This document shows, piece by piece, positions 34,387 to 47,031 of a stretch of 64,000 nt of DNA (its first letter is position 1; each line of letters starts with the position of its first letter). Location: contig NC_064444.1 in the NCBI RefSeq assembly GCF_023343835.1, forward strand, positions 17,893,219 through 17,957,218, given 5' to 3'. The notes below the pieces were generated by a model. The model saw only the letters and a program-made list of their open reading frames with translations, made no database searches and was not told where the DNA came from. The stretch is from Lagopus muta. Taxonomy: Eukaryota > Chordata > Aves > Galliformes > Phasianidae. The position numbers were made by a program, and so were the translations under genes.

Positions 34387-37300
34387 ATGGCGGCCCCGGC
34401 CAAGCGGCGCAGGGCGGCGGGGCCGGACCCCACGGCGGGCTTCGTGGCGTGGTGCGAGGCGGCGGGCGTGGAGCTCAGCCCCAAGGTGAGCGTCGGCGGG
34501 GAGCGGGCCCGACCCCGGAGCGGGCGGAAGGCCGCGGGGCTGAGCGGGGCTGTCCCCGCAGGTGTCCATCAGCCGGCGGGGCACGGTGTCGGGCTACGGG
34601 CTGCTGGCCGCCGCCGACCTGGAGCCGGGAGAGCTGCTGTTCTCCGTGCCGCGCAGCGCGCTGCTGTCCCAGCACACGTGCGCCATCCGAGCCCTGCTGC
34701 ACGACGGTGAGCGCCGCGCGGGGCCTCCCGGTGCTCCGCCTTACCGCGTCTTGTCCAAAAGCGGGGCCGGGGGGCGGTACTGGCTCTTGGGTTCTCTGCT
34801 TTGTGTATGAGTGGGGCTGCGGTAAAGCGCAGGGCACGGTCCTGCTGCCTGCACCGCGATGGGAAAGCTCCTCTCTCAGGGGACAGCGCGGCCCTCCCTG
34901 CCCAGGGCTCGCTTCAGTGCTTGGAGGAAGCCGTTCTGGTTTCACGCACGTGGGTGAAGTGCCAGCACGGGGCGGCAGCTCCTGGTCCTGCAGCAGCCAA
35001 GGCGGGGGGAAGCACAGAACGGAGTAAGAGACCTTGAAGGTCGTCTCATTTGCAGCCCTGCGCCGGGATTTTGCTCACTAGCTGTGAAGGCAGCCTATAA
35101 GCCAGGGCGTTTTCTCATTGCTCTGAGTCCCTACTGCACACTTCAGTTCTGGGAAAAAATATTTTTCAGAGCAAAAATATCAGATCAACCTCAATTATTT
35201 ATGTTTTCTTTGTTACCTCTGGTTGTGTAGCCCAGGACTCCCTGCAGAGCCAGTCTGGGTGGGTGCCGCTCCTGCTGGCCCTGCTGCACGAATACACAAC
35301 CAGCACCTCCCGCTGGCAGCCCTACTTCTCCCTCTGGCAGGACTTCAGCAGCTTGGATCACCCCATGTTCTGGTAAGGCAAAAGCCAGCAGCTCTGCAGC
35401 GGGCCCTGTGCTGCAGCTGAAGGGATGGGGGGGGGTGCTGGGTGACTTCAGGTGCTCCAGCCCTGTGCGGCGCTAAATGAGGTTCCAACTCCCTGCAACA
35501 GAACACAGAGCTCCCGAGAGCACAAAGCTGCTGTTTTGAAGGAGTTCAGACCCTTCTTCCTAGGGGCAGATGGAGATAGAACTGCTAGTTTTGTTTGCAA
35601 CAGGCCAGAAGAAGAGCGAACGAAGCTCCTGCAGGGCACTGGCATCCCCGAGGCAGTGGACAAGGACCTGGCTAACATCCAGCTGGAGTACAGCTCCATC
35701 ATCCTGCCCTTCATGAAGTCCCACCCCGACATCTTTGACCCTGAGCTGCACACGCTGGAGCTGTACAAGCAGCTGGTGGCTTTTGTGATGGCTTACAGGT
35801 GAGCGGGGAGGGTTTGCTCTGATGCAGGGGAGGAAAGATGAGCGAGGGGAGAAGAGGGTGGTGAGTGATGACAGGCTGTGTGATCTAAAAGAGTGCAAGG
35901 ATCAGCTTGCCCCATATTGCAAGGTATAAAACAGGATTGTCTTCATGTGCCTTGTTGTAGCTTTCAGGAGCCCTTAGAGGAGGAAGATGAAGATGAGAAG
36001 GGCCCCAATCCTCCCATGATGGTGCCTGTCGCTGATATTTTGAATCACGTGGCCAACCACAACGCCAGCCTGGAATACGCTCCTGTGAGTGCCGGGGCCC
36101 TGCGCCCCTTCCCTGCATGACTGCCTCTCTGAGGCCAGGGCAGCGCTGCCACTGCCAGGGCAACAAGCGGGCCTGGATTCAGTGTAAGCTGTTTTGTGTG
36201 ACACACGCAGCTGCTGTTTGCTTTGTCACAGCCACGAAGAATTTAGGATCAGGTGAACCTTCCTAAAGATGCTCTTGCTGCAGGACAGGACCCGAGGCTT
36301 GCTTCTCCTGTTACTCACTGTTGTTGCACAGAGAATATCACACGTTAGGCACATACCTGAATCACCTTCCTGGGGAAAACCAGCACCCTGCTCCGAGAAG
36401 CACCCCATTAAGGAACAGTAGGATTGCCACAGCTCTCAGAGCCTCTACTCTGTCTGCTTGCAGAGGTGTTTACGGATGGTTACAACACAACCCATCAGCA
36501 AAGGGCAGGAGATCTTCAACACCTACGGGCAGATGGCCAACTGGCAGCTCCTGCACATGTATGGCTTTGCAGAGCCATATCCAGGCAACACCAACGACAC
36601 GGCTGACATCCAGATGGTGACCGTACGGAAGGCAGCGCTGCAGCGTGAGTGGCACCCTGGGAAAGGATGGGGCAGGGCTCGCTCCTGTTAAGCAGTGACG
36701 TAATGAAACGGGGCTCAGGGTGAAGGGAAACGAGGCTGTTCCACGGCACTTCAGGTGCTGGGGCGATGCTACAGCTTTCTGCTTCCTGTTTCCCCTTCTG
36801 CCGTCACCGCTACCGCAAACCGAGTTGGGTTTGCAGCTCTGCTGTCTTCAAAGCAGGTGCCAAAAGCGAAGCACAGCAGCAGCTGGTGGCTGAACAGTGG
36901 GACTTCTTGTGCCAGCTGGAGATGGTGGGGGAGGAAGGCGCCTTCGTGCTGGGCTGGGATGAAGTGCTGACAGAGGAGGAGCTGTCCACGACCCTGAAGG
37001 TGAGCCGTGTTGGGTGGTGACCAGCTGGTTCGAGAGCTGCACAAGAGAGGCTGCATTGCAGCTGTTAGAACCGTGGCAGAACAGTGAAATGAAGGCAGAT
37101 GAGCACATGAACTCTTGGCATGTGACTGCCCTCCTCTCCTGGACTAACCTTCCCCTTCCTCCCCTCCATACTTAAGGTGTGGCTGTTTGGATGCTCTCCC
37201 ACATCCCTTGGCATTAGCTATTACTCTCTCACTGAGGCATAATTCCTCAGCTGGGGAATAACTCACCTGCCCCACAGACTGTGCTGCTCTAGGGAAGGAA

Positions 37301-37657
37301 GCTGAGGTGCTCACACTTCCCCTGAGCTCCGTGGTTGTGTCATTGCAGGTGCTGTGCATGTCAGAAGAAGAGTTCAAGGAGTACAAGGAACAAGATGGCT
37401 GGGAGGAGGACAGTGAGGAAGAGGAAAGCTCGACCCTTTCTAATGCAGCTCTCTCCAGACTGAAAGCCCCTTGTAAGATGCTCCTTTACGACAGCGTGCT
37501 GCTGACCCTGCAGTCGTACAGGTCAGACCTGAGAGCAGAGCAGGACTTGCTCAGTAAGGAGGTTTATGAGAAACTGAGTCGAAGGGAGCAGCAAGCTCTG
37601 CACGTGCGCTATGGGCAGAAGAGGATCCTGCATCAGCTGCTAGAGCTGGTGCAATAA
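34387..37657 (+). CDS. SETD6: N-lysine methyltransferase SETD6 (complete, 8 exons)
   Basis: SETD6 is a SET-domain, SAM-dependent protein lysine methyltransferase known to monomethylate RELA (K310) and H2A.Z. Exons: 34387-34485, 34562-34706, 35231-35372, 35604-35798, 35961-36084, 36464-36644, 36857-36999 and 37349-37657, all GT-AG with matching phases, giving 445 residues (human 449/473). Recognisable blocks, in order, are [47 protein letters not shown], the [20 protein letters not shown] region, [30 protein letters not shown] (SET core with the catalytic-region tyrosines), [19 protein letters not shown], and a C-terminal Rubisco-LSMT substrate-binding-like domain ending [16 protein letters not shown]. 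The ATG is the first in a CpG promoter. The stop codon overlaps a poly(A) signal. Confidence 0.97.
35018..35062 (-). repeat. Possible remnant of an old CR1 3' end
   Basis: ACGGAGTAAGAGACCTTGAA and GGTCGTCTCATTTGCAGCCC resemble the reversed CR1 3' terminus. The match is short, in SETD6 intron 2, and could be chance. Confidence 0.35.
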
Positions 37658-39500
37658 AAGCCTCACTGCCCCCAGAAATCAGCTGCCCAGAACTGTGCTC
37701 AGCCTTCAGCCCTCTCTTCTGCAGCAGCAAGGATGGGAGGCAAGATGGGCCTTGTCCCTCATACGGCTTCTGGCTTTTTAGCTACCTCTGCATAAAGAAC
37801 GAATTTGCAGAGCACAGGAGCGTTCTTAGGTGACCTGACAGAGGGCTGGAGCACAGCCACCCCTTTCATCGAGAGGACTTGGTGAAACCCACGTCTTGTC
37901 ATGGTTGCTTAGGGAAGGCTGACACACCACCAGCATAAGAAGCGGGTTGCCTCACTCAGCATCCAAGATTCGAGGCAATCACTGTGCTTCATCCAGGTGA
38001 ACAAGGCAGAATTCCAGCTGGTAGCTCTTACCTCACAGAAAGACAGAGCAGAAGTGCTAAGAAATGAACAGCTCACCTAGACTTCAGTACTGAGCGTTCT
38101 GCAAGCAGGAGCCCATCAGTTTCTGGCTTTCACGGAGGCTCAGAACAGCACAATGATTCCTCTCACCTCTGCAGAAGGCATTCTGTAAGTGCTGGAGACT
38201 CTGAGAGCAGCCACAGGTCTGCAGGTCGGGTTTCTGATACGTACCCTAACTCAGGCACCACTACTGTACATCACGTATAGCCTTCCTTTTGCCTTGGCAG
38301 CTTTGTAAGACAACACACTGGAGGTTGGCAGGCCGAGCTGTGTTAAATAAAGGTGGAGTTTCTTACTCAGCAGGATGCAACCCCCTCCTTCCCCTCAAGA
38401 TCTCTACATTAATTTTAGCTGCAGTGACAGCAAACAAGCAAAGGTTAGCTGCAGCCCTACCTGCACTGCTGGGGTCCAGAGTGCTTTAACATTACTGCAG
38501 GTAATGGAGTAATGCAGTGGCTGTTCAGAGTCCGGTCTGCCATCCAGGCTTGGCTCTACAGCAGGCTACACTTCAAAGCAGGCACACAGCAGTGAATGGA
38601 AAGGTTATTCTTCCAGCCAGAGGGCATTACAAGCCAGGGCCCCTGCTGGCAAGGACACTGGAATCCCCACAGCTGCACACAGCACAGCGCCAGCTGGGGC
38701 TTCTTTCCCTCATCAGGAAGAAACAAGGTCGCCTGTACCCTCCTGCCTGCCCATGAACTTCATGTAACACAGGTTGGGATTTTGGCAGAGTCCCCTCTGC
38801 CTCTCCCCCTCTTTTACACCAGCCTGACAGCTCCTAAGGCCTAAAGGGAACCAGATGTGTACAGCAGTATTAGTACAGAAGCACAGAGACCTTTGAGCTT
38901 TAGCAGAGCCAGCACTGGGAGCCAGTAGGACAAGTCAACAAGCTCACCTGCAGAGCTTGGCTTAAATGGCAGAAAAACCCTGTCAAATGTGCTCTGGATA
39001 AAGCTGGTTGCTGTTAGTTCTCTGTATCCTAACCCACTGCAGGAGGGAAGAGCAAGCTGGAGTGTCAGCTGCATAGCCAGAATGTCACAACTTGCAGTGA
39101 ATCCCTCCTATCACTCCTATGCTGTAAGGCCAGAGGAGCCTGCAGTGTTCATCCCTACAGGTTGCTAGGTAAACCAGCAGGCTTGCAGACACTCAGTGAA
39201 GGGAGTGTTGTATCAGGGAGCGTGGCTAGGAATAAAGCTGGGCTCTACCTGTGCTCTGCGTCCCTCCACCGCTGTCTCCTCTCTAGCACTCTGCTTGTCA
39301 ACTTCCCACCTCCACGTTACCACTGCGCCCCTCCTTCTGGCACTAAGAACCAAGGCTTCATCTGTTCACAGCAGGTCTTCCCTCTTCTCGCCACGCAGCA
39401 TCCAAAACGCACTGGAAAACTGCACATTTTTGGATGGCTGAAAACAGACTTTTGAAAGGCAGTGACTGGCCAGGTAGGATGGAGCTGGAGAGAATAAGCA
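37658..39500. other. SETD6 3' flank and SETD6-CNOT1 intergenic region
   Basis: Candidate poly(A) signals for SETD6 are AATAAA overlapping the stop (37653-37658), a CATAAA near 37793 and AATAAA at 38346-38351. The rest shows no exon, RNA gene or known repeat that I can recognise, and open frames are short and unrelated to known proteins. Confidence 0.55.
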
Positions 39501-39519
39501 GAGTGGCACGTGCTGCATG

Positions 39520-40553
39520 TCATGACTTTAATGTGTAACTACAGTATGCATACATACAAGAAGTGGGAGAACTAAAGCCCAAGAACTAGAAAGGCTACAA
39601 AATACAACACGTGGACCAATACTTTACAAAACATTCAAAATCCTTACAAAATGGGCTGTATTGGTCCTTTGTTTCTTTTTTTTTTTCTTTAATTTTCTGT
39701 TTCTTTTTGCTGTTTTGATTTTTTTTAATTTTTTTTTTTTTAATTTTTTTTTTACAAACTTATACTGTCGTAGGGTAGGGAAAGGTCTGCTTTTAGTCCC
39801 CCCTTCTCCAAAATTTACAAGTGTCAGAAGAAAAAAAAAAAGGAAAAGCTATAGGCCTGGTCTCTGGTTTCTTTACTAAAAACAGCTGACCCTCTCCCAA
39901 AGGGCCTGAGGTGTATCTTCTCCAACAGAAAGGAGGCGTTCTGACTGCCACACGGTTCTGTCAGCACTGGGAGGAAAGGGGAAAAATAACTCTGAAGCTC
40001 AACCCCCCCCTCACTCCATAGTATTCCCATATTCCAAACATAGCCACTTCTTTTTCTCCCCCCCTCCCCCCCTTGTAAAACAACTTTACTGATTTAAAGG
40101 TCCCCCATCCACATAAAGAAAAAAAAAATAAGTTACATAATAATATAACTGGCTTTTCAATATTCTTTGGGAGTCTGGCAATGTCAGGACAAGGAGGTCT
40201 GCCCCAGACAAGCACTTGGCATCAGCAGCTGCCCCTTTATTACAAGCTGGACAGGCACCAGTTACCCACTTGCCTTTTACACGCTTTGCACAAACCCAGA
40301 AGTCCAGACAAACGTTTCTGTTCCTTGTATTTACACTAGTTCAAAATGATATTCACAGCATCTTCTGCATTTTGGCCAAAAGTCACAGATTTGTTTCAAA
40401 CTTTGGAACGTGCCCAAGGATTTTGACGCCAGGTCGGTTGCGTGCTCCCAATCGAGGGAGCTGGGAAGGTCAGGAGGAGCCTTACAGATCCTTCTGTCGG
40501 TGGATGGGACAGGGGCCTCCAGGCCGGCACGTTTACAACAAGATGCAGCTCAT
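39520..40553 (-). other. CNOT1: CNOT1 3' UTR
   Basis: Sequence downstream of the CNOT1 stop on the minus strand. In the transcript there is AATAAA at 40236-40241 and an ATTAAA at 39528-39533, giving possible short (about 330 nt) and long (about 1.03 kb) 3' UTRs. Long A-rich tracts (T-runs on the plus strand) occur at 39667-39752. Confidence 0.65.
39667..39752. repeat. CNOT1: T-rich low-complexity tract in CNOT1 3' UTR
   Basis: Plus-strand T-runs broken by single AA, C or G bases. In the CNOT1 transcript these are A-rich tracts separated by TT, which could misprime oligo-dT cDNA synthesis. Confidence 0.8.
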
Positions 40554-43500
40554 CTAACTGGCACCAGTCCCCTCCATTACTTGCTGGGCTTGCTTCTGCC
40601 CCATGCAGCACTGTGCAACCGACTGGAACAACCTGAACACAGAAGCACAGCAGCATCAGTCGTCAACTCTGCTCTCCACCTGGAACCCAATGCAGCACAG
40701 CTGCAAACACTCCCCAGCTGCAATGTGCTTTAGCAAACGTGTGGGCAAAGGAGCCAGGCTGTGATTGTCTGCAGTGCTACTGCATCATAAAACGCAGTGT
40801 GCTCAGCTCAGTCCCCATGAGAACACAGAAGAGCAGTGTTTGAACAGCATGAGCATTGTGTAGCAGGCTGCTCTGAGCCCTCTGTACTGCACTGTGCTCT
40901 CCTAAGAGGAAAGACTGAGGGAACTGGGCTTGTTTGGCTTGGAGAAGAGAAGGCTGCAGGGAGACCTCATGGTGGCCTTCCAGTATTTGAAGGGAGCCTA
41001 TAAACAGGAGGGGGAAACTGCTGTTTGTGAGGGTGGACAGTGATAGGACAAGGGGAATGGTTTTAAACCGAGACAGAGGAGGTTTATGTTGGATGTTAGG
41101 AGGAAGTTTTTCACCCAGAGGGTGGTGAGGCACTGGCACAGGTTGCCCAAGGAGGCTGTGGATGCCCCATCCCTGCAGGCATTCAAGGCCAGGCTGGATG
41201 TGGCTCTGGGCAGCCTGGGCTGCTGGTTGGTGACCTGCACACAGCAGGGGGTTGAGTTTAGATGATCACCGTGCTCCTTTTCAGCCCAGGCCATTCTATG
41301 ATTCTATGATGCTGATGGCAGCTCTGTTTCCAGCTCCAACACTTTTTTCTTAAAGATCTCCAGGATCTCCCCTGCAATGTAATGTTTTGCTGTGGAACAA
41401 ACTTCCACACACAGAGGACAGGGAAAAAAAATAATCAGCATCTCTCATAGCACCTTGCTATGACTTCCAGTAACCACTTTGCATTCTGCTCTCAGGTTGT
41501 GTTCCCTCCTCTTATGGCAGGAAATGCTGCTTCTACTGTGAAGGACCCACAGCTCAAGGTGCAACGAAGCACCAGCTTCTAATACATTCCTTTAGTGATT
41601 TTGTTACTCAGTTATACTCACTTCTCAATTTCTGGAGCGCAGTGAACAAATTCATGGTTCCAGAACTTAAATGCTGGGTTTTTTATCAGCTCGATGAAAG
41701 TGATGAGGAGACCCCAGGGATGAGGCCTATTTACAATCAGTCGTTCCAAGAGAACCCTGCAGTCCAAGAACAAAACAGTTAGAACAGAAAGGTCAGAAAG
41801 GACCTGAAAGGACACAAGGAGTGAAAGCAAGAAGCTGAATGCAGGCAAGTGAAATTCATTCCTTCTCACCTGGTGATCTGCTCCTGGATAGCTTCAGTGT
41901 TGGCCTCTGCAAACAGGTAAAGCATGGTGCAGCTGAAGTAGTGGGTATGACTGTTGGGGTATCGCAGCTGATTGGCAATTGCATTCAGGAAGAGGTACCG
42001 ACCTGCAGGGGAGAAGTTGTGAGTACATATGGTGACCCCTGCTCCAGATGTGAGAGGGAAAGAGAAACAAATAGCATTGCCTAAAATTAACGTTCCTAAG
42101 CACACCCCCACCCAGGTACAAGAAACAGAAACTGAAGATATGCAGAAGCCTCACCAGCTCTAGCTGGTGGGGCAGTAATCACAATTCTCATTACAGTGAT
42201 TTCTCCTTCCCTCTGCTTTTAATACTGCTCTGTATTTAATGTAGCACTGCTTGCTGGAGCTCACTAGCAGCTGCATGGAACGATCTGCATTTCTCATAGC
42301 TCAAATCTCCTTTAAGGCAGGCGTGACAAATCATAGAATCATAGAATCACAGAATCACAAGGTTGGAAACGACTTGTAAGATCATCCAGTCCAACCATCT
42401 CCTCATCACCACTGCCACCACCAGCACTAAACCACAGCACACAGCACGTCATCCAGATGCCTCTTGAACTCTGCCAGGGACAGCGCCTCCACCACCTCCC
42501 TGGGCAGCCATTGCAGTGCCTGACCACTCTCTGAAAGAAATGGTTCTTCCTTATGTCTAATCTAAACCTCCTCTGATACAACTTGCAGCCATTTCCCCGT
42601 GTCCTGCTCGCTGTCTGGGAGAAGAGGCCAAGTCCCTCTTCACCACAACCTCCCCCTTCAGGAGGTTGTAGAGTGCAACGAGGTCTCCCCTGGGCCCCCC
42701 TCTTCTCCCCCTGGGCCCCCTCTTCTCCAGCTCACCTTCGGTGTCCAGGTCCACTGCCAAATTCTGGAAGATGTCCATGTGTGCTGAGTGGGTAATGGTG
42801 CTCATGGAGGGCGTGCTGCCTTTGTTGTGGATGTGCGCAATGGCCTGAGTGCCCACGTAGAGCACCAGGGCATTAATCAGCTGGATGTTGTAGCGGTTGC
42901 CAGGTTCATTTGATACCTAATAGGGAAGATATAAAAAGCACTAACGTTCTATGTTCCTTCAGTAATTTAAGGGACAACATGTACAACAACAGCATCCTTG
43001 TTTATCTTGGTTTATACAGAAGGCAACATAATGTCTTGCCTCAGCCCCGGAGGTACTCGGCTCCAGGCTGGATGGGGCTGTGGGCACCACAGAGATGTCT
43101 CTGCCACGACACCAGTTGGACCTGGATGGGCTTTCAGGTCCCTTCTGACCCAAGGCATTGTGTACTCTGCACAGCACTGGTGAAGTGCTGCCAGACAAGG
43201 TGTACAGCTATTGTACTCCCTGCTTGAAAGAAGAAAAAAGATCAGGTAAAGGCAATCTGAAGGCACCAGCTGTGCCATGAAACAGCCAGCACTCATGTGA
43301 AGGCTTATCTGGAGCAATTCTCAGAGACTTCAGTCCCGAGTCCTGCTGTAAGCTACACCATGTGATGTGTTTAATGAGTAGAGCTGGCTCACAGCTCAGA
43401 ACTGGGCTTTAGGCTAATTACCCTCCCCTCCCTGCACACTTTTCCCCCAGAGCATTACATGCAGATCCACAGACTTCAAGAACTACCAACTATGAATTCA

Positions 43501-46500
43501 CTTGCAGTCAAAGTTTAAATTCTAAAAAAAAACCTGCAATCAAGTTAAATAAACTTGAACTGATACTCAAATTGCTGAATATCAGACAATGGCCTGGGCA
43601 AACAGTGCTGGAATCAGGTGATGGAAGCCACAGAACTCCTTTATCTGGTATGGGACAACAGTGAGTTTGAGACAGCCAACCAGATGGCATGCTTTCTCAA
43701 TGGTCTGCAGCACTGCTCTAGAGGCATGCAAGCAGAAAAGGCCAAGATTTAGATATCCTTACTTCTCATGCAAAGTATCTGTCAGCTCAGGTAGATAAGA
43801 TCAACTGCTTTTAGATTAAATCAGCTCTGGGCTGCTAAAAAAAAAAATATCACAACCAACATTCCTGTTTCCACCTAAGTTCCTCCTTGATGGAAGTACT
43901 CAGTTCTTCTCCTGAGCCTAGGAGTTCAGTATTTGGAGAAGTGCATTTCCAGGGGCTTTTCTACTGCCAGGAATGCACGCCTGCTACACACCACCATGAT
44001 TCCTGCTAGGAAGGAAGGTGACTCAGCCAACAAGATGTGAGATTTGTCTCACAACACTTCTTGCACCCAGCATCCTCAGAAACCACTTACTTGTAAGTTG
44101 CTGCGCAAGTCAGACAAAAAAGTGACTGGAGAACGGGTTTTGAGATAGGAATCCAAGTCTTTCTTGAACTGAGGTGGCATCACGCCAGTGAAATTGGTGA
44201 GGATTCGTGGAGCGATGTTAATTTCACTCAACATGTCCACCTGATAAGAGAAAGCCCAGTCAGCTAAACCATAAGCAATTGGTAAAGGAACACATCACAG
44301 AAGCAGATCAGCATCAAAGCAGTGAGAGGAAGTTCGTGCAGCCACAATCTTTCCATGACTGGGAGACCAGTGTACACCCAAGCATCTAATTAGATCAACT
44401 CTTCTCCAAGTCTGTCCTCATTATGCAAGAGGCTGGCTTCAGAATGCTAATTTATCTCATTATTACGACAGGACAGTGTCTGTTTCTCATTAAGAAAAAC
44501 AGCTCTGATTTAGTGCTCAGACATGCCAGCTCTCTGGCCGTTACACAGCCGACCTCGAGGCCTCACGCATTCTGCAGAGCACAAAATGTTGGTGCAGCTC
44601 AACACGTGCTGCACAAAATTCTAACAGCTGTCAGCTGAGTTTTCAAACAAAGCCACAAAGACTATTTCAGCAGCCTGTCAGTGAGCAGATAGTGCAGTGA
44701 CAAAGATGCCCTTGCTCCGATAGCATGGATCAGTTCTAGGGACACCACGACATCAGATTCCCTTTGGAAAAGCCCTCTGGCTTTTCATGCAGGCTCTCAC
44801 TGATGCAGTTCACAGGTAAAAGTTCACAGTCTCAACAATGTCCTTACAGGTTGAACCCACATCTGCTTTGCAGGCAAGATAAAGATGTGCTGTTAGCAAA
44901 GCCAAATCAGAACAGAGGCGAGTTTTATGCTTCCAACTGCAATAAGCCCCACCTTTAGATTGGGGGTGAAAGGGTCTGGAAGCCTCATGTTCCGTGGGAA
45001 GGCACTCAGGATCAAATTCCTTAGCTGAATACAGTTAGGTGGGATGACATCGCAGAACCCATAATGGTAGTCACAAAGAAATTCTGGGAAATCATGCAAC
45101 AAGACCAGCAGCACACGCAGAGTGCCCTGCAAAACAAAATAATATCAATATAAGAACATGTTTCCAAATTGCTGAAGCTGCCCGAGGGCTTGCAAAACCA
45201 CCCTGTGCTGCGTGGCTATTATTCATCAACAGAAAGAAAGCAATCTAGGAAGGTAGCCTGTTTGTGTCCCACACCCATTATGCATCTAACTAAAAAACAA
45301 ACCCTGACAGAACAGTAAACACCATCTCCCCACCAGAATATATTTTTCCACTCCAGTTCTACTTCCAGAAGATTTTGTTTGGAAGCACCTATTACCTATC
45401 TATAGGCATTTACCTTGTACAGAATTTGCATAGGTTTGGTGAGTTCCACATTTCTGAGAAAAGGAGCCAGGTACTTGAAAAGATCGATCAGTAGCTGGGC
45501 ATACATAGGCCAACCCTGCCAAGAAAAGAAACAGCAAGTGGTGAGTGCACAACAAAGAGCAGCAACCTTCAGGTCAAAGCCATAATTAGGCAGCTGTTCA
45601 TATAAACCTGGATCCCAACTTTAGTCCTACTGCTCGCTCCACAGTGACAGCAGCACAGCTCGTTTCAAGGAGCTGGGCTGTGCACTGGAAGTTATGGGTT
45701 TCTCCTGAACACTCAACACACTGTGCTGAGATGACAGTGCTCAGCCTAGGCTACAGCTCTTCTAGACTTTGGTAAAGATGAGCTTGTTAAATTCCAACCA
45801 CCCGATACTCAATAGCTTATTGACATCAAGCCTCTCCTCCATGCAGTTAGGTTACTGTGAATACAGAAGACAAAAACAGGACAGCCATGCTACTAGTGCA
45901 CTTCAGGAGACGTGAAAGCATCACACCAGGCATCCTTCTGGGTGAGCTGTTTATTTCAGAAAAGATGAACTGCAGCCACACCTTCTGCTGTGGTGTATGT
46001 GCCAGCATTCTTGCAATAAATATCCGATGGGAGATCAGTTCCAGCCAGGCATAAACAAAACCTGGAGCTTTTGTAGGCCTCAGGATGTGAAATGTGTTAC
46101 TGAAAGAAAAGTTAGAGCAGGTTAGAAGTGCACAGCTCTTCATAACATTGAGCAAAAACATACACAGCCCTAAAAAGCAAGGTATTTCTGCTTCATTTCA
46201 CCAGTGACCTTCCTTAAAACAAGCAAGTGGACAGTCTAAGGAGAACCAGTTATTCTGAATGCGATTAAGCCACCACACAGAACAGTCAGATAAGCCTTTA
46301 AGATGAAAAAAAAAAAATACAATAAGAATCTTGATCCTACCAGGAAAGGACAAGTTCTGGGATCAAACACCTACCAGAAGGCTGTGAGCGTCTGGAAGTT
46401 GATGGTCTCCAACACGTGCTCAGGAGCATTTAATTCCAACAGCAACATGATGAAAATGCGATGGTAAGGGAGCTGCTGAAACTCACCCTGCCGAACCTCA

Positions 46501-47031
46501 TGGTCTTGCAGAAGAACTCCCACCACAATACCAAGAACCTAAAGAGAGCAGCATCATTCAGTGACGACAGCAACAACATCTCTGCAGGTCAGACAGAAAT
46601 CTCTGACAGAAAGCCACTCGGCACCCCGATATTCCCCTCAGTTTCTTGGTTCAGTGACCAAGGCTCTCAAGCCCCCATCTGATAATTTAGCAGTAACCCA
46701 CGTTAAGCTGCAGGTATCTTTGCCAGCCAAAGCACACACCGTTATCACTTTAAGTGCAAGGACTACAGAGACAGTTCACAACCTTGTTCAGGAGGTTGAT
46801 CTTCGTCACGGTGTTGGTGGCTTCCCCGGAGTGCTTCACCAGCAGTGCAATGAGCCGCACAAAGGCATCCAGATTGTGGTAGCACTTGGCTCGGATCATG
46901 GTGGGGTTGGCAGCAGGGTTGTGCTGCTGCTCAGCCTGAGCACGATAGCTGATTTCAACACACATTTCAGTGCAAAGCCGGAAAAAGCGGGTGATCAGGT
47001 CGTCTGTTTTCAGGATGCCTTGCTGGTGCAT
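40554..47031 (-). CDS. CNOT1: CNOT1 exon block 4: C-terminal NOT1 homology domain
   Basis: Exons: 46783-47031, 46375-46538, 45982-46099, 45414-45515, 44953-45126, 44091-44240, 42736-42916, 41870-42002, 41622-41756 and 40554-40632. They match human residues 1883-2376, the superfamily-homology domain that binds CNOT2 and CNOT3. Two donors are off consensus (AAG/GTTGTG after 46783 and AAG/GTGTGG after 45982). A CR1 sits against the donor at 42736, and another CR1 lies in the last intron. The stop is TAG. Confidence 0.96.
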
